Shown here piece by piece: positions 7,691 to 16,636 of a stretch of DNA of 64,000 nt. The notes below the pieces were generated by a model that saw only the letters and a list, made by a program, of their open reading frames with translations, did no database searches and was not told the DNA's origin. Where the stretch lies: contig NC_014664.1 of the NCBI RefSeq assembly GCF_000166055.1, forward strand, positions 2,511,501 through 2,575,500, given 5' to 3'. The position numbers and the translations under genes are program-made. This DNA is from Rhodomicrobium vannielii ATCC 17100. Lineage in GTDB: Bacteria > Pseudomonadota > Alphaproteobacteria > Rhizobiales > Rhodomicrobiaceae. Position 1 is the first letter of the stretch. Each line of letters begins with the position of its first letter.

Positions 7691-8758
7691 ATGCGCCGTT
7701 TTCTCATCTCGTTCCTCATCCTCGCGCTTATCCTGCCGGCCAGCGCCGCTCCGCCGCCCGCAACCGCCAATTGGCCGGAGGCCGGTCAACGCTGGATCAA
7801 GAAATATCGCGCGAAGCCCGAGCCGCTCGCGGTTCCCGCCGTGATCCAGATGCTGAGCCATTCCGGCGCGCTGAAGGAGCCGGATTCATCCGGCCTCTAT
7901 GTCGGCTTCCTCGCCGGGGTGCTGAACGCGAACCCGAAAAAGGCGCAGGCCATCATCGAGAAAACGCTGCCGCTGCCCTTCGAGGATCAGTGGATCGTGA
8001 TCCGCGCCGTCGCCTATTCCCAGATCCCGGACTGGCGCAATCACATGAGCGTACTGGCGGCTCGCCTGCCTGACCGGCGCGTGATGGCCGAACGCTATCT
8101 TTCGGGCGAGTTGCCGACGCTGAACCAGATCGCGCTCGAACCCTACAAGCCCGGCACGGTCGAGAAGGTTCAGAGCTTCTTCAACGGCGACATGTTCTTC
8201 AAGGACAAGGAAAAGGAAAAAGAAGAGAAGAAGCGCCAGATCACCTTTGCCTCCAACGCGGAGCTGATCGACACGCTGTGGGGCATCTATTTCGCGACGG
8301 GCCGCGAGGGGCCGATCGCGCAGATCGTGACGCTGCTGCCATGGTCGAAGGAGCGCGACAGCGTGGACAAGCTCACCATCGGCAGCATGGCGCGCTTCAC
8401 GCTGGCGTCGAACGCGGCGCGCGACGCGGATCTTCTGCGCGTGCTGAAGAATTTGCAGGAGCGGCAACCGAAGAAGGTGAAGCCCATCCTCGCGGAAGTG
8501 ATCGAAGCGGCGGAACTCGCGGACACCGCGCGGCTCGGCAAGGACGCGCTCGCAGCGCTCGACGAGTTGAAGCGCAAAGGGCCCGGCTCCACGCGCGATC
8601 TTCTCACCTGGGGTTCGGTCGGCCAGGCGGCAGTGTCGGCGGGTTGCCTCGGCCTCGCGGTGGCGAGCGTCGGAACGGCGGGCATTCCCTGCGTGGTCGG
8701 CGGCGCACTTTCAACGGGTGCGCTGCGCTATATCGGCAGCTCGGGCGGCGTAGAATGA
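7691..8758 (+). CDS. Secreted protein of unknown function
   Basis: 355 residues. A clean Sec signal peptide (MRRFLISFLILALILPASA) selects the ATG at 7691. The mature part is helical with a Lys/Glu-rich segment (about 165-185, 'KDKEKEKEEKKRQ') and ends in a Gly/Ala-rich hydrophobic stretch (about 310-350) that could sit in a membrane. I do not recognise a named domain; the helix-loop-helix spacing loosely recalls TPR or HEAT repeats. It runs opposite to queF and convergently with the ATP-grasp ligase gene ending at 8783. Function unknown. Confidence 0.7.
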   Translation: MRRFLISFLILALILPASAAPPPATANWPEAGQRWIKKYRAKPEPLAVPAVIQMLSHSGALKEPDSSGLYVGFLAGVLNANPKKAQAIIEKTLPLPFEDQWIVIRAVAYSQIPDWRNHMSVLAARLPDRRVMAERYLSGELPTLNQIALEPYKPGTVEKVQSFFNGDMFFKDKEKEKEEKKRQITFASNAELIDTLWGIYFATGREGPIAQIVTLLPWSKERDSVDKLTIGSMARFTLASNAARDADLLRVLKNLQERQPKKVKPILAEVIEAAELADTARLGKDALAALDELKRKGPGSTRDLLTWGSVGQAAVSAGCLGLAVASVGTAGIPCVVGGALSTGALRYIGSSGGVE

Positions 8759-8782
8759 CAGCGTGCCCGCTGGCGCCTTTAA

Positions 8783-10390
8783 CTAGTCGCCATCGTGCCG
8801 CGTGCCCTCTTCGTCGAGGATCGCCACGCTTCGCATGTAGGACTGATAAGCCTTCTCCTGCGTGTCGCCGATGGCGAGCACGCCGAGCTTGCCGAACTCC
8901 GACAACGCGCCGACGAGATGAAACACGACGCCTTCCTGCTTCGCGGCGTCGAAATGCAGCCGCTGCGTCGCGGCGATGTCGATGAGGTCGGTCGGGGTCA
9001 GCCCGCGATAATGGTCCGCGTGGAGATTGTCCGACGCGTAATAGAAGCAAGGCTTGCCCGCCGCGCTGTAAAACAGACCGGTTTCGCGCTCGTAGCGCCC
9101 CGCCGTGAGGTATTGCAGCATGAGGAACGGGTGCGTGGTGCCGCCCTTCCGCAAGTTGATCTCGATGGCGTAATGCCGCCACGGCGCGTCTTCGTCGTCC
9201 TTCACCGACATGAAATCGATGGCGAAGCGGCCGAGCGCACCCTTCGACGCAAGCACCTCGCCCGCGCGGCGGCCGAGTTCCTGAATGTCGAGGCGATAGC
9301 TTTCATCCGCCGGGAATTTGCAGCCGAGAAAAACCTGCTCGTTCGCCCCGCCGAGCACCTGATCGTGCGTCGAGATGGTCTCAAGCGTCCCCATCGGATC
9401 GACGCGGAATTGCGATGAGGGCGAACGCTTGATCTTGCCCTCAAGGAACTCCTCCACGATGCCGCCCATCAGCTCGAATTTTTCCATGAAGGCGTCGAAC
9501 GTCATTTCCGCCGATTGAAAGCCGAGATGCGGAAGCTGCTCACCCACCCACTCGCGAAGGCCGGCCTCCGGCGCGCCCTGGAAGCAGAACACCGCGTTGC
9601 CTTCCCCCGAGAAGCCGTCATTCAGCTTCACCACGGCGCGGCGCAGCGCCGGATTCCGCTCCTTCAGCGTGACGAGCGCATCCACGATGTCGTCCGCGTT
9701 CTTCAGGTCTTCGAAGCCTGCGGGCATGGCGATGCCCGCTTCCCTGAAAATCTTGCGCGATCCGCTCTTCGACCCCCAGCAGGAAACCTCGGGATCGGAG
9801 CCGTAAATCGGCAGGTCGAGCTTCAGAGCGAGCTTTTTTTCGAGCGGCGTCACCGTGAAAAAGGTCACATGCGCCGCGTGCGGATCGGGGATTGCGGCCT
9901 TGATCCGCTCGATTAGGCGCGGGCGCGCGAGGATCTTCGCGGAAAGCGGCGCGTCGGAACTGTCGTAGCAGGAGAGAAGCACGAGCCGCTTCTTGGCATG
10001 CTGGGCCGGGATGCCCGGCAGAAGATGCAGGTAATAGTCGATGATCGGCGTGGCGATGGGCGTGCTTGTGACGTAGATCACACGGGTGCGCGGGAAGCGC
10101 AGCAGCAGAAGCAGGCAAAGCAGCCGCTCCTCGTAGTGATGTACGCCCGCGATGCGCGCCATCACTTCGCGGTCGAAGGTGATGCTTGGCACGATGACAA
10201 CGGTGCGCGGGGTATTCGGGTCAGCGAAAATCTTCGCGTAGGTCTCGCGGAAGTGATCCTGCAAGACTTTCGATCTCGCCAGTTCGACCGGCTCGAACGT
10301 TACACCATTAGCCCCGCTCAAGCGCGCTTTCCCATGGTTCTTCCGCTCTTTATCGAGCGTTCCAATATTATACTGAAAAGGTACCGGCAT
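8783..10390 (-). CDS. ATP-grasp carboxylate-amine ligase, PGM1 peptide-ligase family
   Basis: 535 residues from the ATG at 10390, which has GGAAG just upstream. The C-terminal half is an ATP-grasp fold: 'RRAVVKLNDGFSGEGNAVF' (nucleotide-binding lysine and Gly loop), 'EFLEGKIKRSP' and 'AIEINLRKGGTTHPF' (metal-binding Glu and Asn). The N-terminal half (about 30-230) is the distinct domain found in relatives of PGM1, the ligase of pheganomycin synthesis in Streptomyces. Such enzymes join a carboxylate to an amine through an acyl phosphate. Here there is no peptide-antibiotic cluster: the gene is divergent, with about 60 bases between starts, from an ALDH7-type dehydrogenase. Its substrates are unknown. 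Confidence 0.8.
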   Translation of the reverse strand: MPVPFQYNIGTLDKERKNHGKARLSGANGVTFEPVELARSKVLQDHFRETYAKIFADPNTPRTVVIVPSITFDREVMARIAGVHHYEERLLCLLLLLRFPRTRVIYVTSTPIATPIIDYYLHLLPGIPAQHAKKRLVLLSCYDSSDAPLSAKILARPRLIERIKAAIPDPHAAHVTFFTVTPLEKKLALKLDLPIYGSDPEVSCWGSKSGSRKIFREAGIAMPAGFEDLKNADDIVDALVTLKERNPALRRAVVKLNDGFSGEGNAVFCFQGAPEAGLREWVGEQLPHLGFQSAEMTFDAFMEKFELMGGIVEEFLEGKIKRSPSSQFRVDPMGTLETISTHDQVLGGANEQVFLGCKFPADESYRLDIQELGRRAGEVLASKGALGRFAIDFMSVKDDEDAPWRHYAIEINLRKGGTTHPFLMLQYLTAGRYERETGLFYSAAGKPCFYYASDNLHADHYRGLTPTDLIDIAATQRLHFDAAKQEGVVFHLVGALSEFGKLGVLAIGDTQEKAYQSYMRSVAILDEEGTRHDGD

Positions 10391-10449
10391 TGCTTCCAGA
10401 CGACAAGCGAAGCCATGCGGCACATTCCCTGCTCGTTAAGGAAAAATCG

Positions 10450-12003
10450 ATGACTTCAGTTCCCGAGACCGGCTCTATCCCCCGCGATGTCCGCGCGCTG
10501 CTCGAAGATTTGGGTGTTGCGAGCGAGACTTTGTCGGGCGGCGCGTTCGAGGCGAAGACCCCGATCACGGGCGAGATCATCGGACGCGTGCGGCTCGGCG
10601 GCGCGGCGGACATGAATGCAGCGGTTGACGCGGCGCACGCGGCATTCCTCGCATGGCGCAGCGTTCCGGCGCCCGTGCGCGGCGAACTTGTGCGGCTGTT
10701 CGGCGAGGAACTCCGCGCCAACAAGCCCGCGCTCGGCCGCCTCGTCACCATCGAGACCGGAAAGATCGTTTCCGAAGGCCTCGGCGAGGTGCAGGAGATG
10801 ATCGACATCTGCGATTTCGCCGTGGGACTCTCGCGCCAGCTTTACGGCCTCACCATCGCGAGCGAGCGCGCCGATCATCGCATGATGGAGACGTGGCATC
10901 CGCTGGGCGTCGTCGGCATTATCTCGGCGTTCAACTTTCCTGTGGCGGTGTGGGCGTGGAACGCGTCGCTCGCACTCGTCTGCGGCAACGCGTGCGTGTG
11001 GAAGCCGTCGGAGAAGACGCCGCTGACCGCGCTCGCCACGCAGGCCATATTCGAGCGGGCGGTGGCGCGATACCGCAAGGCGGGTCACATCGCGCCGGAC
11101 GGGCTTTCGGCAGTCGTAATCGGCGCGCGCGAGGCCGGCGAGGCGCTGGTCGATAACCCACGCGTGCCGCTCGTCTCCGCCACCGGTTCCACGGCGATGG
11201 GCCGTGCGGTCGGCCCTCGGCTCGCCTCGCGCTTCGCCCGCGCCATCCTTGAACTCGGCGGCAACAACGCGGCCATCGTCTGCCCAACGGCCGACATCGA
11301 CCTGAGCCTTCGCGCCGTCGCCTTCGCCGCGATGGGCACGGCGGGGCAGCGCTGCACGTCGCTGCGGCGGCTGTTCGTGCATAATTCCGTCTATCACAAG
11401 CTCGTCCCGCGCCTGAAGCAGGCTTATGCGACCGTGAAGGTCGGCAACCCGCTGGACGACGGCACCCTTGTCGGCCCGCTGATCGACGAGGCGGCCTACG
11501 CCGGTATGTACAAGGCGTTCGAGGAGGCGAAGGCGTCGGGCGGCAGCCTCTTCACCGGCGGCGAGCGCATCCGCGCGGGCGTGCCGGAGGGTGGCGTCTA
11601 TGTGCAGCCGACGCTGATCGAGATGCCCGAGCAGGTGGGGCCGGTGCTAAAGGAAACCTTCGCGCCGATCCTCTATGTGATCCGTTACAACGAGCTTGAG
11701 GAAGCCATTCGCCTGAACAACGAGGTTCCGCAGGGGCTTTCGTCGTCCATCTTCACGAACGATCTGCGCGAGGCGGAACGGTTCCTGTCGGCGCGCGGCT
11801 CGGATTGCGGCATCGCGAACGTCAACATCGGCCCGTCCGGGGCGGAGATCGGCGGTGCGTTCGGCGGCGAGAAGGAAACGGGCGGCGGCCGCGAGGCTGG
11901 CTCCGACTCGTGGAAGGCGTATATGCGCCGCGCGACCAACACCATAAACTACGGCTCGACGCTGCCGCTCGCGCAGGGCGTCAAGTTCGAGGTCGGGCGA
12001 TAG
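10450..12003 (+). CDS. ALDH7-family aldehyde dehydrogenase (aminoadipate semialdehyde / P6C dehydrogenase)
   Basis: 517 residues, full length. It carries the aldehyde dehydrogenase catalytic Cys302 in 'GTAGQRCTS', the general base Glu268 in 'LELGGNN' and the Asn of 'FNFPVAVW'. The C-terminal 'NIGPSGAEIGGAFGGEKETGGGREAGSDSWKAY' region, given here by its key residues at about 458-490, is diagnostic of the ALDH7 (antiquitin) subfamily. In bacteria (AmaB/Pcd) this enzyme oxidises alpha-aminoadipate semialdehyde, in equilibrium with piperideine-6-carboxylate, to aminoadipate in lysine breakdown. The ATG at 10450 matches the family start. No other lysine catabolism gene is next to it; its divergent neighbour is the ATP-grasp ligase. 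Confidence 0.88.
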   Translation: MTSVPETGSIPRDVRALLEDLGVASETLSGGAFEAKTPITGEIIGRVRLGGAADMNAAVDAAHAAFLAWRSVPAPVRGELVRLFGEELRANKPALGRLVTIETGKIVSEGLGEVQEMIDICDFAVGLSRQLYGLTIASERADHRMMETWHPLGVVGIISAFNFPVAVWAWNASLALVCGNACVWKPSEKTPLTALATQAIFERAVARYRKAGHIAPDGLSAVVIGAREAGEALVDNPRVPLVSATGSTAMGRAVGPRLASRFARAILELGGNNAAIVCPTADIDLSLRAVAFAAMGTAGQRCTSLRRLFVHNSVYHKLVPRLKQAYATVKVGNPLDDGTLVGPLIDEAAYAGMYKAFEEAKASGGSLFTGGERIRAGVPEGGVYVQPTLIEMPEQVGPVLKETFAPILYVIRYNELEEAIRLNNEVPQGLSSSIFTNDLREAERFLSARGSDCGIANVNIGPSGAEIGGAFGGEKETGGGREAGSDSWKAYMRRATNTINYGSTLPLAQGVKFEVGR

Positions 12004-12057
12004 AGAACGCGGCACGGCGAACGAGGCAACGCGCCTCCATCGCCAGCCTTCGCGCGC

Positions 12058-12408
12058 TCAGCTTCGCCAGTCGATGTAGACGTTGCCGCGCGCGTCGGCG
12101 CCGATGACGACATCGTCGAACTTGGCGAGGCGCAACTTGCGGACCTCGCCCATGGCGGTGCGTTCGGTCGTGACCTCTTCGATGAACGGAAAGTCCTTCA
12201 GGTTGCGCCAATCGACCTGCTCTTCGAGCGGGCCACGCGGCGTCGAGATCGTCAACGCGCCCGCTTCCTCTTCGCTGGCGACGATGGAAACACTCGTCTC
12301 GTTGCGCGAGATGGTGATGTTCGCGCCCTGCGTCTCAGGGGCCGGGCTGACATTGATGTGCGAAGGCCAGACGCTGCGGTGGAACGGGATGACTTCTCCG
12401 GCGCGCAT
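12058..12408 (-). CDS. Small protein of unknown function
   Basis: 116 residues, no signal peptide or membrane segment, beta-rich and acidic ('ASEEEAGALTISTPRGPLEEQVDW'). I do not recognise the family. Its ribosome binding site TGGAGG lies 9 bases before the ATG and is fully paired with CCTCCA upstream in a 6-bp hairpin (12418-12436), so translation may be controlled. It lies convergent with the ALDH7 gene and downstream of tesA on the same strand. Confidence 0.6.
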   Translation of the reverse strand: MRAGEVIPFHRSVWPSHINVSPAPETQGANITISRNETSVSIVASEEEAGALTISTPRGPLEEQVDWRNLKDFPFIEEVTTERTAMGEVRKLRLAKFDDVVIGADARGNVYIDWRS

Positions 12409-12417
12409 AGTTTCGAT

Positions 12418-12436
12418 CCTCCAGATTCGTTGGAGG
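12418..12436 (-). promoter_or_regulatory. Hairpin masking a ribosome binding site
   Basis: On the minus strand CCTCCA, a 7-base loop and TGGAGG form a perfect 6-bp stem whose 3' arm is the Shine-Dalgarno sequence of the small gene starting at 12408. This is the layout of RNA thermometers and of small regulatory switches. No T tract follows it, so it is not a terminator. Confidence 0.45.
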
Positions 12437-12500
12437 ACAGTCTTTACGAAGAACCCTGCGCGGGGCTTTTTCCGTTATTCGCATTCAATTAAAAGTTGAA

Positions 12501-13208
12501 TCAGTGCGTGCCGGATCGCCGCTCCTTCACCCGCGCGATCAGCTTTTCGACGTCGGGCAGGATATTGCGCACAATGACCGCGACGCCGTCGCCGGTCGGG
12601 TGCAGGCCGTCCGGCTGGTTGAGCGCGGCGACCGTCGCGACGCCCTTGAGAAAGAACGGATAGAGGATCGCGTTGTAATCCTTCGCGAGTCGCGGCCACA
12701 TCGCGCGGAATTGCGCGGCGTAATCCTCGCCCCAATTGCGCAACGGCTCCATGCCCGCGATGAGAAGGTCGACGCGCTTGTCGGATAGCGCCTTCAGGAT
12801 CGCATCGAGCGAGGCTTCCGTCTGCTTCGGATCGAGGCCGCGCAGCATGTCGTTCGCGCCGAGTTCGACAATCGCCGCATCCGCCGGCTCGGACATGCTC
12901 CAGTCGAGCCGCGCCGCGCCATCCGCCGCCGTGTCGCCGGAGACGCCCGCATTCAGAACGCGCACGGCGTGGCCCTTCGCCCGGAGCGCGGCTTGTAATT
13001 GCGCCGGAAACGCCTTGTCGGGCGGGAGCTGAAAGCCCGCCGTCAGGCTGTCGCCAAGCGCGAGGATCACGATTTCCTTCTCCGGCTCGGCTGCGCGCGC
13101 GGGCGCAATGGCGAAAGCGGTTACAAAAATCGCGGCGCACGCGGTCGAAATTGCGAACAATCCTATCCATATGAAGCGCGGCAACGAAGTCTCGAAACGG
13201 TGTCTCAT
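12501..13208 (-). CDS. tesA: Arylesterase / thioesterase I-like SGNH hydrolase
   Basis: 235 residues. An N-terminal signal or anchor segment (about 10-35, ending 'APARAAEPE') is followed by the SGNH blocks: GDSLTAG with the serine nucleophile, a Gly in 'NAGVSGDTAADG', GANDMLRG with the oxyanion Asn, and DGLHPTGDG with the catalytic Asp and His. TesA hydrolyses acyl-CoAs and esters, and acts as a lysophospholipase in the periplasm. Its divergent neighbours ybbA and ybbP repeat the E. coli tesA-ybbAP arrangement, which supports orthology. The start codon overlaps the start region of ybbA on the other strand. Confidence 0.9.
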   Translation of the reverse strand: MRHRFETSLPRFIWIGLFAISTACAAIFVTAFAIAPARAAEPEKEIVILALGDSLTAGFQLPPDKAFPAQLQAALRAKGHAVRVLNAGVSGDTAADGAARLDWSMSEPADAAIVELGANDMLRGLDPKQTEASLDAILKALSDKRVDLLIAGMEPLRNWGEDYAAQFRAMWPRLAKDYNAILYPFFLKGVATVAALNQPDGLHPTGDGVAVIVRNILPDVEKLIARVKERRSGTH

Positions 13209-13952
13209 TTGCAATTCCCCTCGGTTTCCGAAGCGCCGCACGCAGGCACCCCTCGCCGCGCCGCACCCGTCATAGATCTGAAAGGCGTAACGCTCACGCT
13301 GAAAAGCCGCGCGGGCTCCGTCGACATCCTGCGCGGTATCGATCTCGCCGTGCCCGAGGGCCAGTCCGTGGCGCTCGTCGGGCCGAGCGGTTCCGGCAAA
13401 TCGTCGCTGCTCATGGTGATGACCGGCCTCGAAGCCGCCACCTCGGGCCGCGTCGTCGTCGCGGGCGAGGATTTCACGACGCTTGGCGAGGACGCGCTCG
13501 CCGCGATCCGGGGTCGCTCCATCGGCATCGTGTTCCAGTCCTTCCACCTGATCCCGACCATGACGGCCATCGAGAATGTGGCTCTGCCGCTCGAATTTCT
13601 CAATCGCGCCGATGCGTTCGAGCGAGCGGAGGCGGTGCTTTCCGAGGTCGGGCTGTCGGGGCGCTTTCACCACGTGCCGGGGCAGCTTTCGGGTGGCGAA
13701 CAGCAGCGCGTCGCGCTCGCCCGGGCGCTCGTCGCCGAGCCGAAAATCCTGTTCGCGGACGAACCGACCGGCAACCTCGACGGAGAGACCGGGCGGCAAA
13801 TCATGGATCTGATCTTTTCGCTGCATCGCCGCTTCGGCACGACGCTTGTGCTCGTAACGCATGACACGGCGCTGGCGAAACGCTGCGAGCGCGTCGTCGC
13901 CATGCATGACGGGCGGATCGCGGCGTCGATCCATGAAACGGCGTCGGCATGA
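13200..13952 (+). CDS. ybbA: ABC transporter ATP-binding protein, YbbA-like
   Basis: About 250 residues from a GTG at 13200; a TTG at 13209 is the alternative. It has a full ABC ATPase: Walker A GPSGSGKSS, Q loop in 'IVFQSFHL', signature LSGGEQQR, Walker B ILFADE and the H-loop 'VTHD'. It belongs to the LolD/MacB/YbbA class that powers FtsX-like permeases. The next gene, ybbP, overlaps it by 4 bases (ATGA), indicating translational coupling. Either start lies inside or next to the first codons of tesA on the opposite strand, so the two genes overlap at their 5' ends. Substrate unknown; lipid or lipoprotein handling is the usual suggestion. Confidence 0.9.
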   Translation: MSHLQFPSVSEAPHAGTPRRAAPVIDLKGVTLTLKSRAGSVDILRGIDLAVPEGQSVALVGPSGSGKSSLLMVMTGLEAATSGRVVVAGEDFTTLGEDALAAIRGRSIGIVFQSFHLIPTMTAIENVALPLEFLNRADAFERAEAVLSEVGLSGRFHHVPGQLSGGEQQRVALARALVAEPKILFADEPTGNLDGETGRQIMDLIFSLHRRFGTTLVLVTHDTALAKRCERVVAMHDGRIAASIHETASA

Positions 13953-16510
13953 CGGTCGCCGCCGAAACGGATGCGCCGCATTCGCGCGGCCCGGCGCTGC
14001 CGCTCGCCCTTCGCCTTGCGCTGCGCGACCTTCGCGGCGGCGTGGCGGGCTTCTGGATCTTCCTGATCTGCATCGCGCTAGGCACGGGCGCCATCGGCGC
14101 GATCAACGGGCTTTCGGGCGCGATCCGCGATGCGCTGGCGCGAGACGCGACGTTGCTGCTCGGTGGCGACGTCGAGGCGACGCTCATCCATCGGCAGGCA
14201 AATGCGGACGAGCGCGCCTTCCTCGAAAGCGTTGGCCGCGTGAGCGAGGTGGCGACCATGCGGGCGATGGCGCGGCGGCCCGACGCGAACGCGCAGGCGC
14301 TGGTCGACCTCAAGGCCGTGGACAGCGCCTATCCGCTTTATGGCGCGGTGACGATGGAAGAGGGCGACGGCCTCAATGCCCTCCGGGGTGGCGGGCTGGC
14401 CGTGGACCGCACCATACTGGACCAACTGGGCCTAAAGCTCGGCGACGAGATCACGCTCGGCAAGGCGTCGTTCCCGGTCGTCGCCGTGCTCGGACAAGAG
14501 CCTGACCGTTTCGCGGCGGGTCCGGCTTTCGGCGCGCGCATCCTCATGTCGGCTCACGCGTTGAAGGCGACCGGGATCGCGGAACCGGGCGCGCTCGTGC
14601 GCTGGGCCTATCGCATCAAGGTTGAGGGCGGCGCGCCGCCGACATTCAAGGCCGCGCTATCCACGGCGTTTCCCGAGGCGGGCTTTCTGGTGCGCGACAC
14701 CTCCGACCCCACGCCCGGCATCCGCAACACGCTGGACCGGCTCGCCGAGTTTCTGACGCTGGTGGGGCTGACGGCGATGCTGACGGGTGGCATCGGCGTG
14801 GCGAACGCGGTGTCGGCATTCGTCGAGCGGCGGCGGCGGACCATCGCCACTTTCAAGGCGCTCGGCGCATCGCAGCGCACCATCTTTCAGGTATTTTTCA
14901 TCGAGATGGCGCTGTTCGCCGCGCTTGGCATTCTAATCGGCTTCGGGATCGCAATCGCCGTGCCGTGGCTCGTCGCGGGGCTGGCGAGCGGCCTCCTGCC
15001 GGTGAGCCTTGAGCCGGGTTTCCAGCCGGAAGCGCTCGGCCTCGCGGCGTTGTTCGGTGCGCTGACGGCGCTGCCCTTCATCCTTTGGCCGCTGGGTCGC
15101 GCGCAACAGGTTCGCGCCGCCGAACTGTTCCGCAACGGTAGCGAGGACGCGACGTGGTTTCCGCCGCGCGCCTATCGCTACGCCTCGCTCGGCGCGGTGG
15201 CGCTGCTCGCTGCCGCCGCCATTCTTCTGTCGCAGAACCAGAAGATCGCGGCCGTGACCGCTGCGGCCTTGTTCGCGGTCTTCGTGCTATTCTGGTTCAT
15301 CGGCGCGGGTATACGCCGGTTCGCCGCGCGGCTTCCCAGGCCGAAGCGGCCTGAAGTGGCGCTCGCGCTCGCCAACATCGCGGGACCGGCGAGCCTCGCG
15401 CGCACCATCGCGCTGTCGCTCGGCGCGGGACTGACGCTGCTGACCGCCGTTTCGCTGGTCGACGCATCGCTGACGAACGAACTCAAGACGCGGCTGCCGG
15501 AGCACGCGCCGAGCTACTTCTTTATCGGCATCCCGAAGCCCAGCCTCGTCGCGTTCGAGGACTTGCTGGAAGAAAAGGCGCCCGACGCGCGTATCGCCAC
15601 CGCGCCCATGCTGCGCGGACGGCTCGTCGCGTTGAAGGGTGTGCCGGTGGAGCAGATCAAGGCTCCGTCGTCGGCGGAATGGGTGCTGAATGGCGACCGT
15701 GGCATCACCTATTCGGACGCTGTGCCGTCCGGCTCGCAGATCACCGAAGGCGCATGGTGGCCCGCCGACCATAATGGCGAGGCGCTTGTTTCGTTCGAGG
15801 CGGAGATCGGCAAGGCGCTCGGGCTCGCGATTGGCGACACGGTGACGGTCAACGTCCTCGGCCGAAACATGCAGGCGAAGATCGCCAACTTTCGCAGTGT
15901 CAAGTGGGGTTCGATCGACATCAACTTCGTGATGATCTTCTCACCGAACGCGCTCAAGGCCGCGCCGTTCACATGGCTCGCGACGCTGTCATGGCCGGAG
16001 GGCCAGACGCCCGACGCGAAGGCGGAAGCCGACGTGATGAAGGCCGTCGCGGGCGCTTATCCCGCCGTGTCAGCCGTGCGCGTGCGCGATGCTCTCGCCG
16101 CGTTCAACGGCGTGTTCGAGAAAATCATGACGGCGGTTCGCGCGGCGGGCAGTGTCACGCTCATCATGGGCGCACTGGTTGTGGCAGGCGCACTGCTCAC
16201 GGCGCAGCGGCGGCGGATCTATGAAGCGGTTGTGCTGCGCACCCTCGGCGCGAGCAAGCGCCGCGTCATAACGGCGCATATCCTTGAATATCTGATCCTC
16301 GCGATGTGCCTTTCGGCCGTCGCGGCCGCGCTTGGGCTTCTGGCAGCGTGGGTTATCGTGAAATATGTCATGGGATTAACTTTTGTAGTCTCGCTATCGG
16401 CGCTATTGCAGCCATCGGTGATTGAAACCATATTCGTCACTGCGCTGGGTGCGTTGGGGACGTTCAAAGTCCTTTCAGCGAAACCGGCGCAATATCTGCG
16501 TTCCGAGTGA
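13949..16510 (+). CDS. ybbP: FtsX-like ABC transporter permease, YbbP-like
   Basis: 853 residues. The layout is one N-terminal membrane segment (about 38-58), a periplasmic domain, three membrane segments (about 265-375), further segments near 410-460 and 480, a second periplasmic domain (about 500-730), and three final segments (about 735-845). This duplicated FtsX-domain topology is that of YbbP, the permease partner of YbbA. The start overlaps the ybbA stop by 4 bases. In E. coli the complex sits beside tesA, as here. No terminator is evident before the next gene at 16637. Transported substrate not established. Confidence 0.9.
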   Translation: MTVAAETDAPHSRGPALPLALRLALRDLRGGVAGFWIFLICIALGTGAIGAINGLSGAIRDALARDATLLLGGDVEATLIHRQANADERAFLESVGRVSEVATMRAMARRPDANAQALVDLKAVDSAYPLYGAVTMEEGDGLNALRGGGLAVDRTILDQLGLKLGDEITLGKASFPVVAVLGQEPDRFAAGPAFGARILMSAHALKATGIAEPGALVRWAYRIKVEGGAPPTFKAALSTAFPEAGFLVRDTSDPTPGIRNTLDRLAEFLTLVGLTAMLTGGIGVANAVSAFVERRRRTIATFKALGASQRTIFQVFFIEMALFAALGILIGFGIAIAVPWLVAGLASGLLPVSLEPGFQPEALGLAALFGALTALPFILWPLGRAQQVRAAELFRNGSEDATWFPPRAYRYASLGAVALLAAAAILLSQNQKIAAVTAAALFAVFVLFWFIGAGIRRFAARLPRPKRPEVALALANIAGPASLARTIALSLGAGLTLLTAVSLVDASLTNELKTRLPEHAPSYFFIGIPKPSLVAFEDLLEEKAPDARIATAPMLRGRLVALKGVPVEQIKAPSSAEWVLNGDRGITYSDAVPSGSQITEGAWWPADHNGEALVSFEAEIGKALGLAIGDTVTVNVLGRNMQAKIANFRSVKWGSIDINFVMIFSPNALKAAPFTWLATLSWPEGQTPDAKAEADVMKAVAGAYPAVSAVRVRDALAAFNGVFEKIMTAVRAAGSVTLIMGALVVAGALLTAQRRRIYEAVVLRTLGASKRRVITAHILEYLILAMCLSAVAAALGLLAAWVIVKYVMGLTFVVSLSALLQPSVIETIFVTALGALGTFKVLSAKPAQYLRSE

Positions 16511-16636
16511 ACGTCTGGATGGCGACGACAGGGCAGGCCGCCTGACAATAGGCCGTGCTCCAGGCCGTCCGGGGTGAAACCTGGAAGACCTTCTGCGCAG
16601 ACCTTTTGAGAAAAATGTCAGGGACCAAAGAGGACA

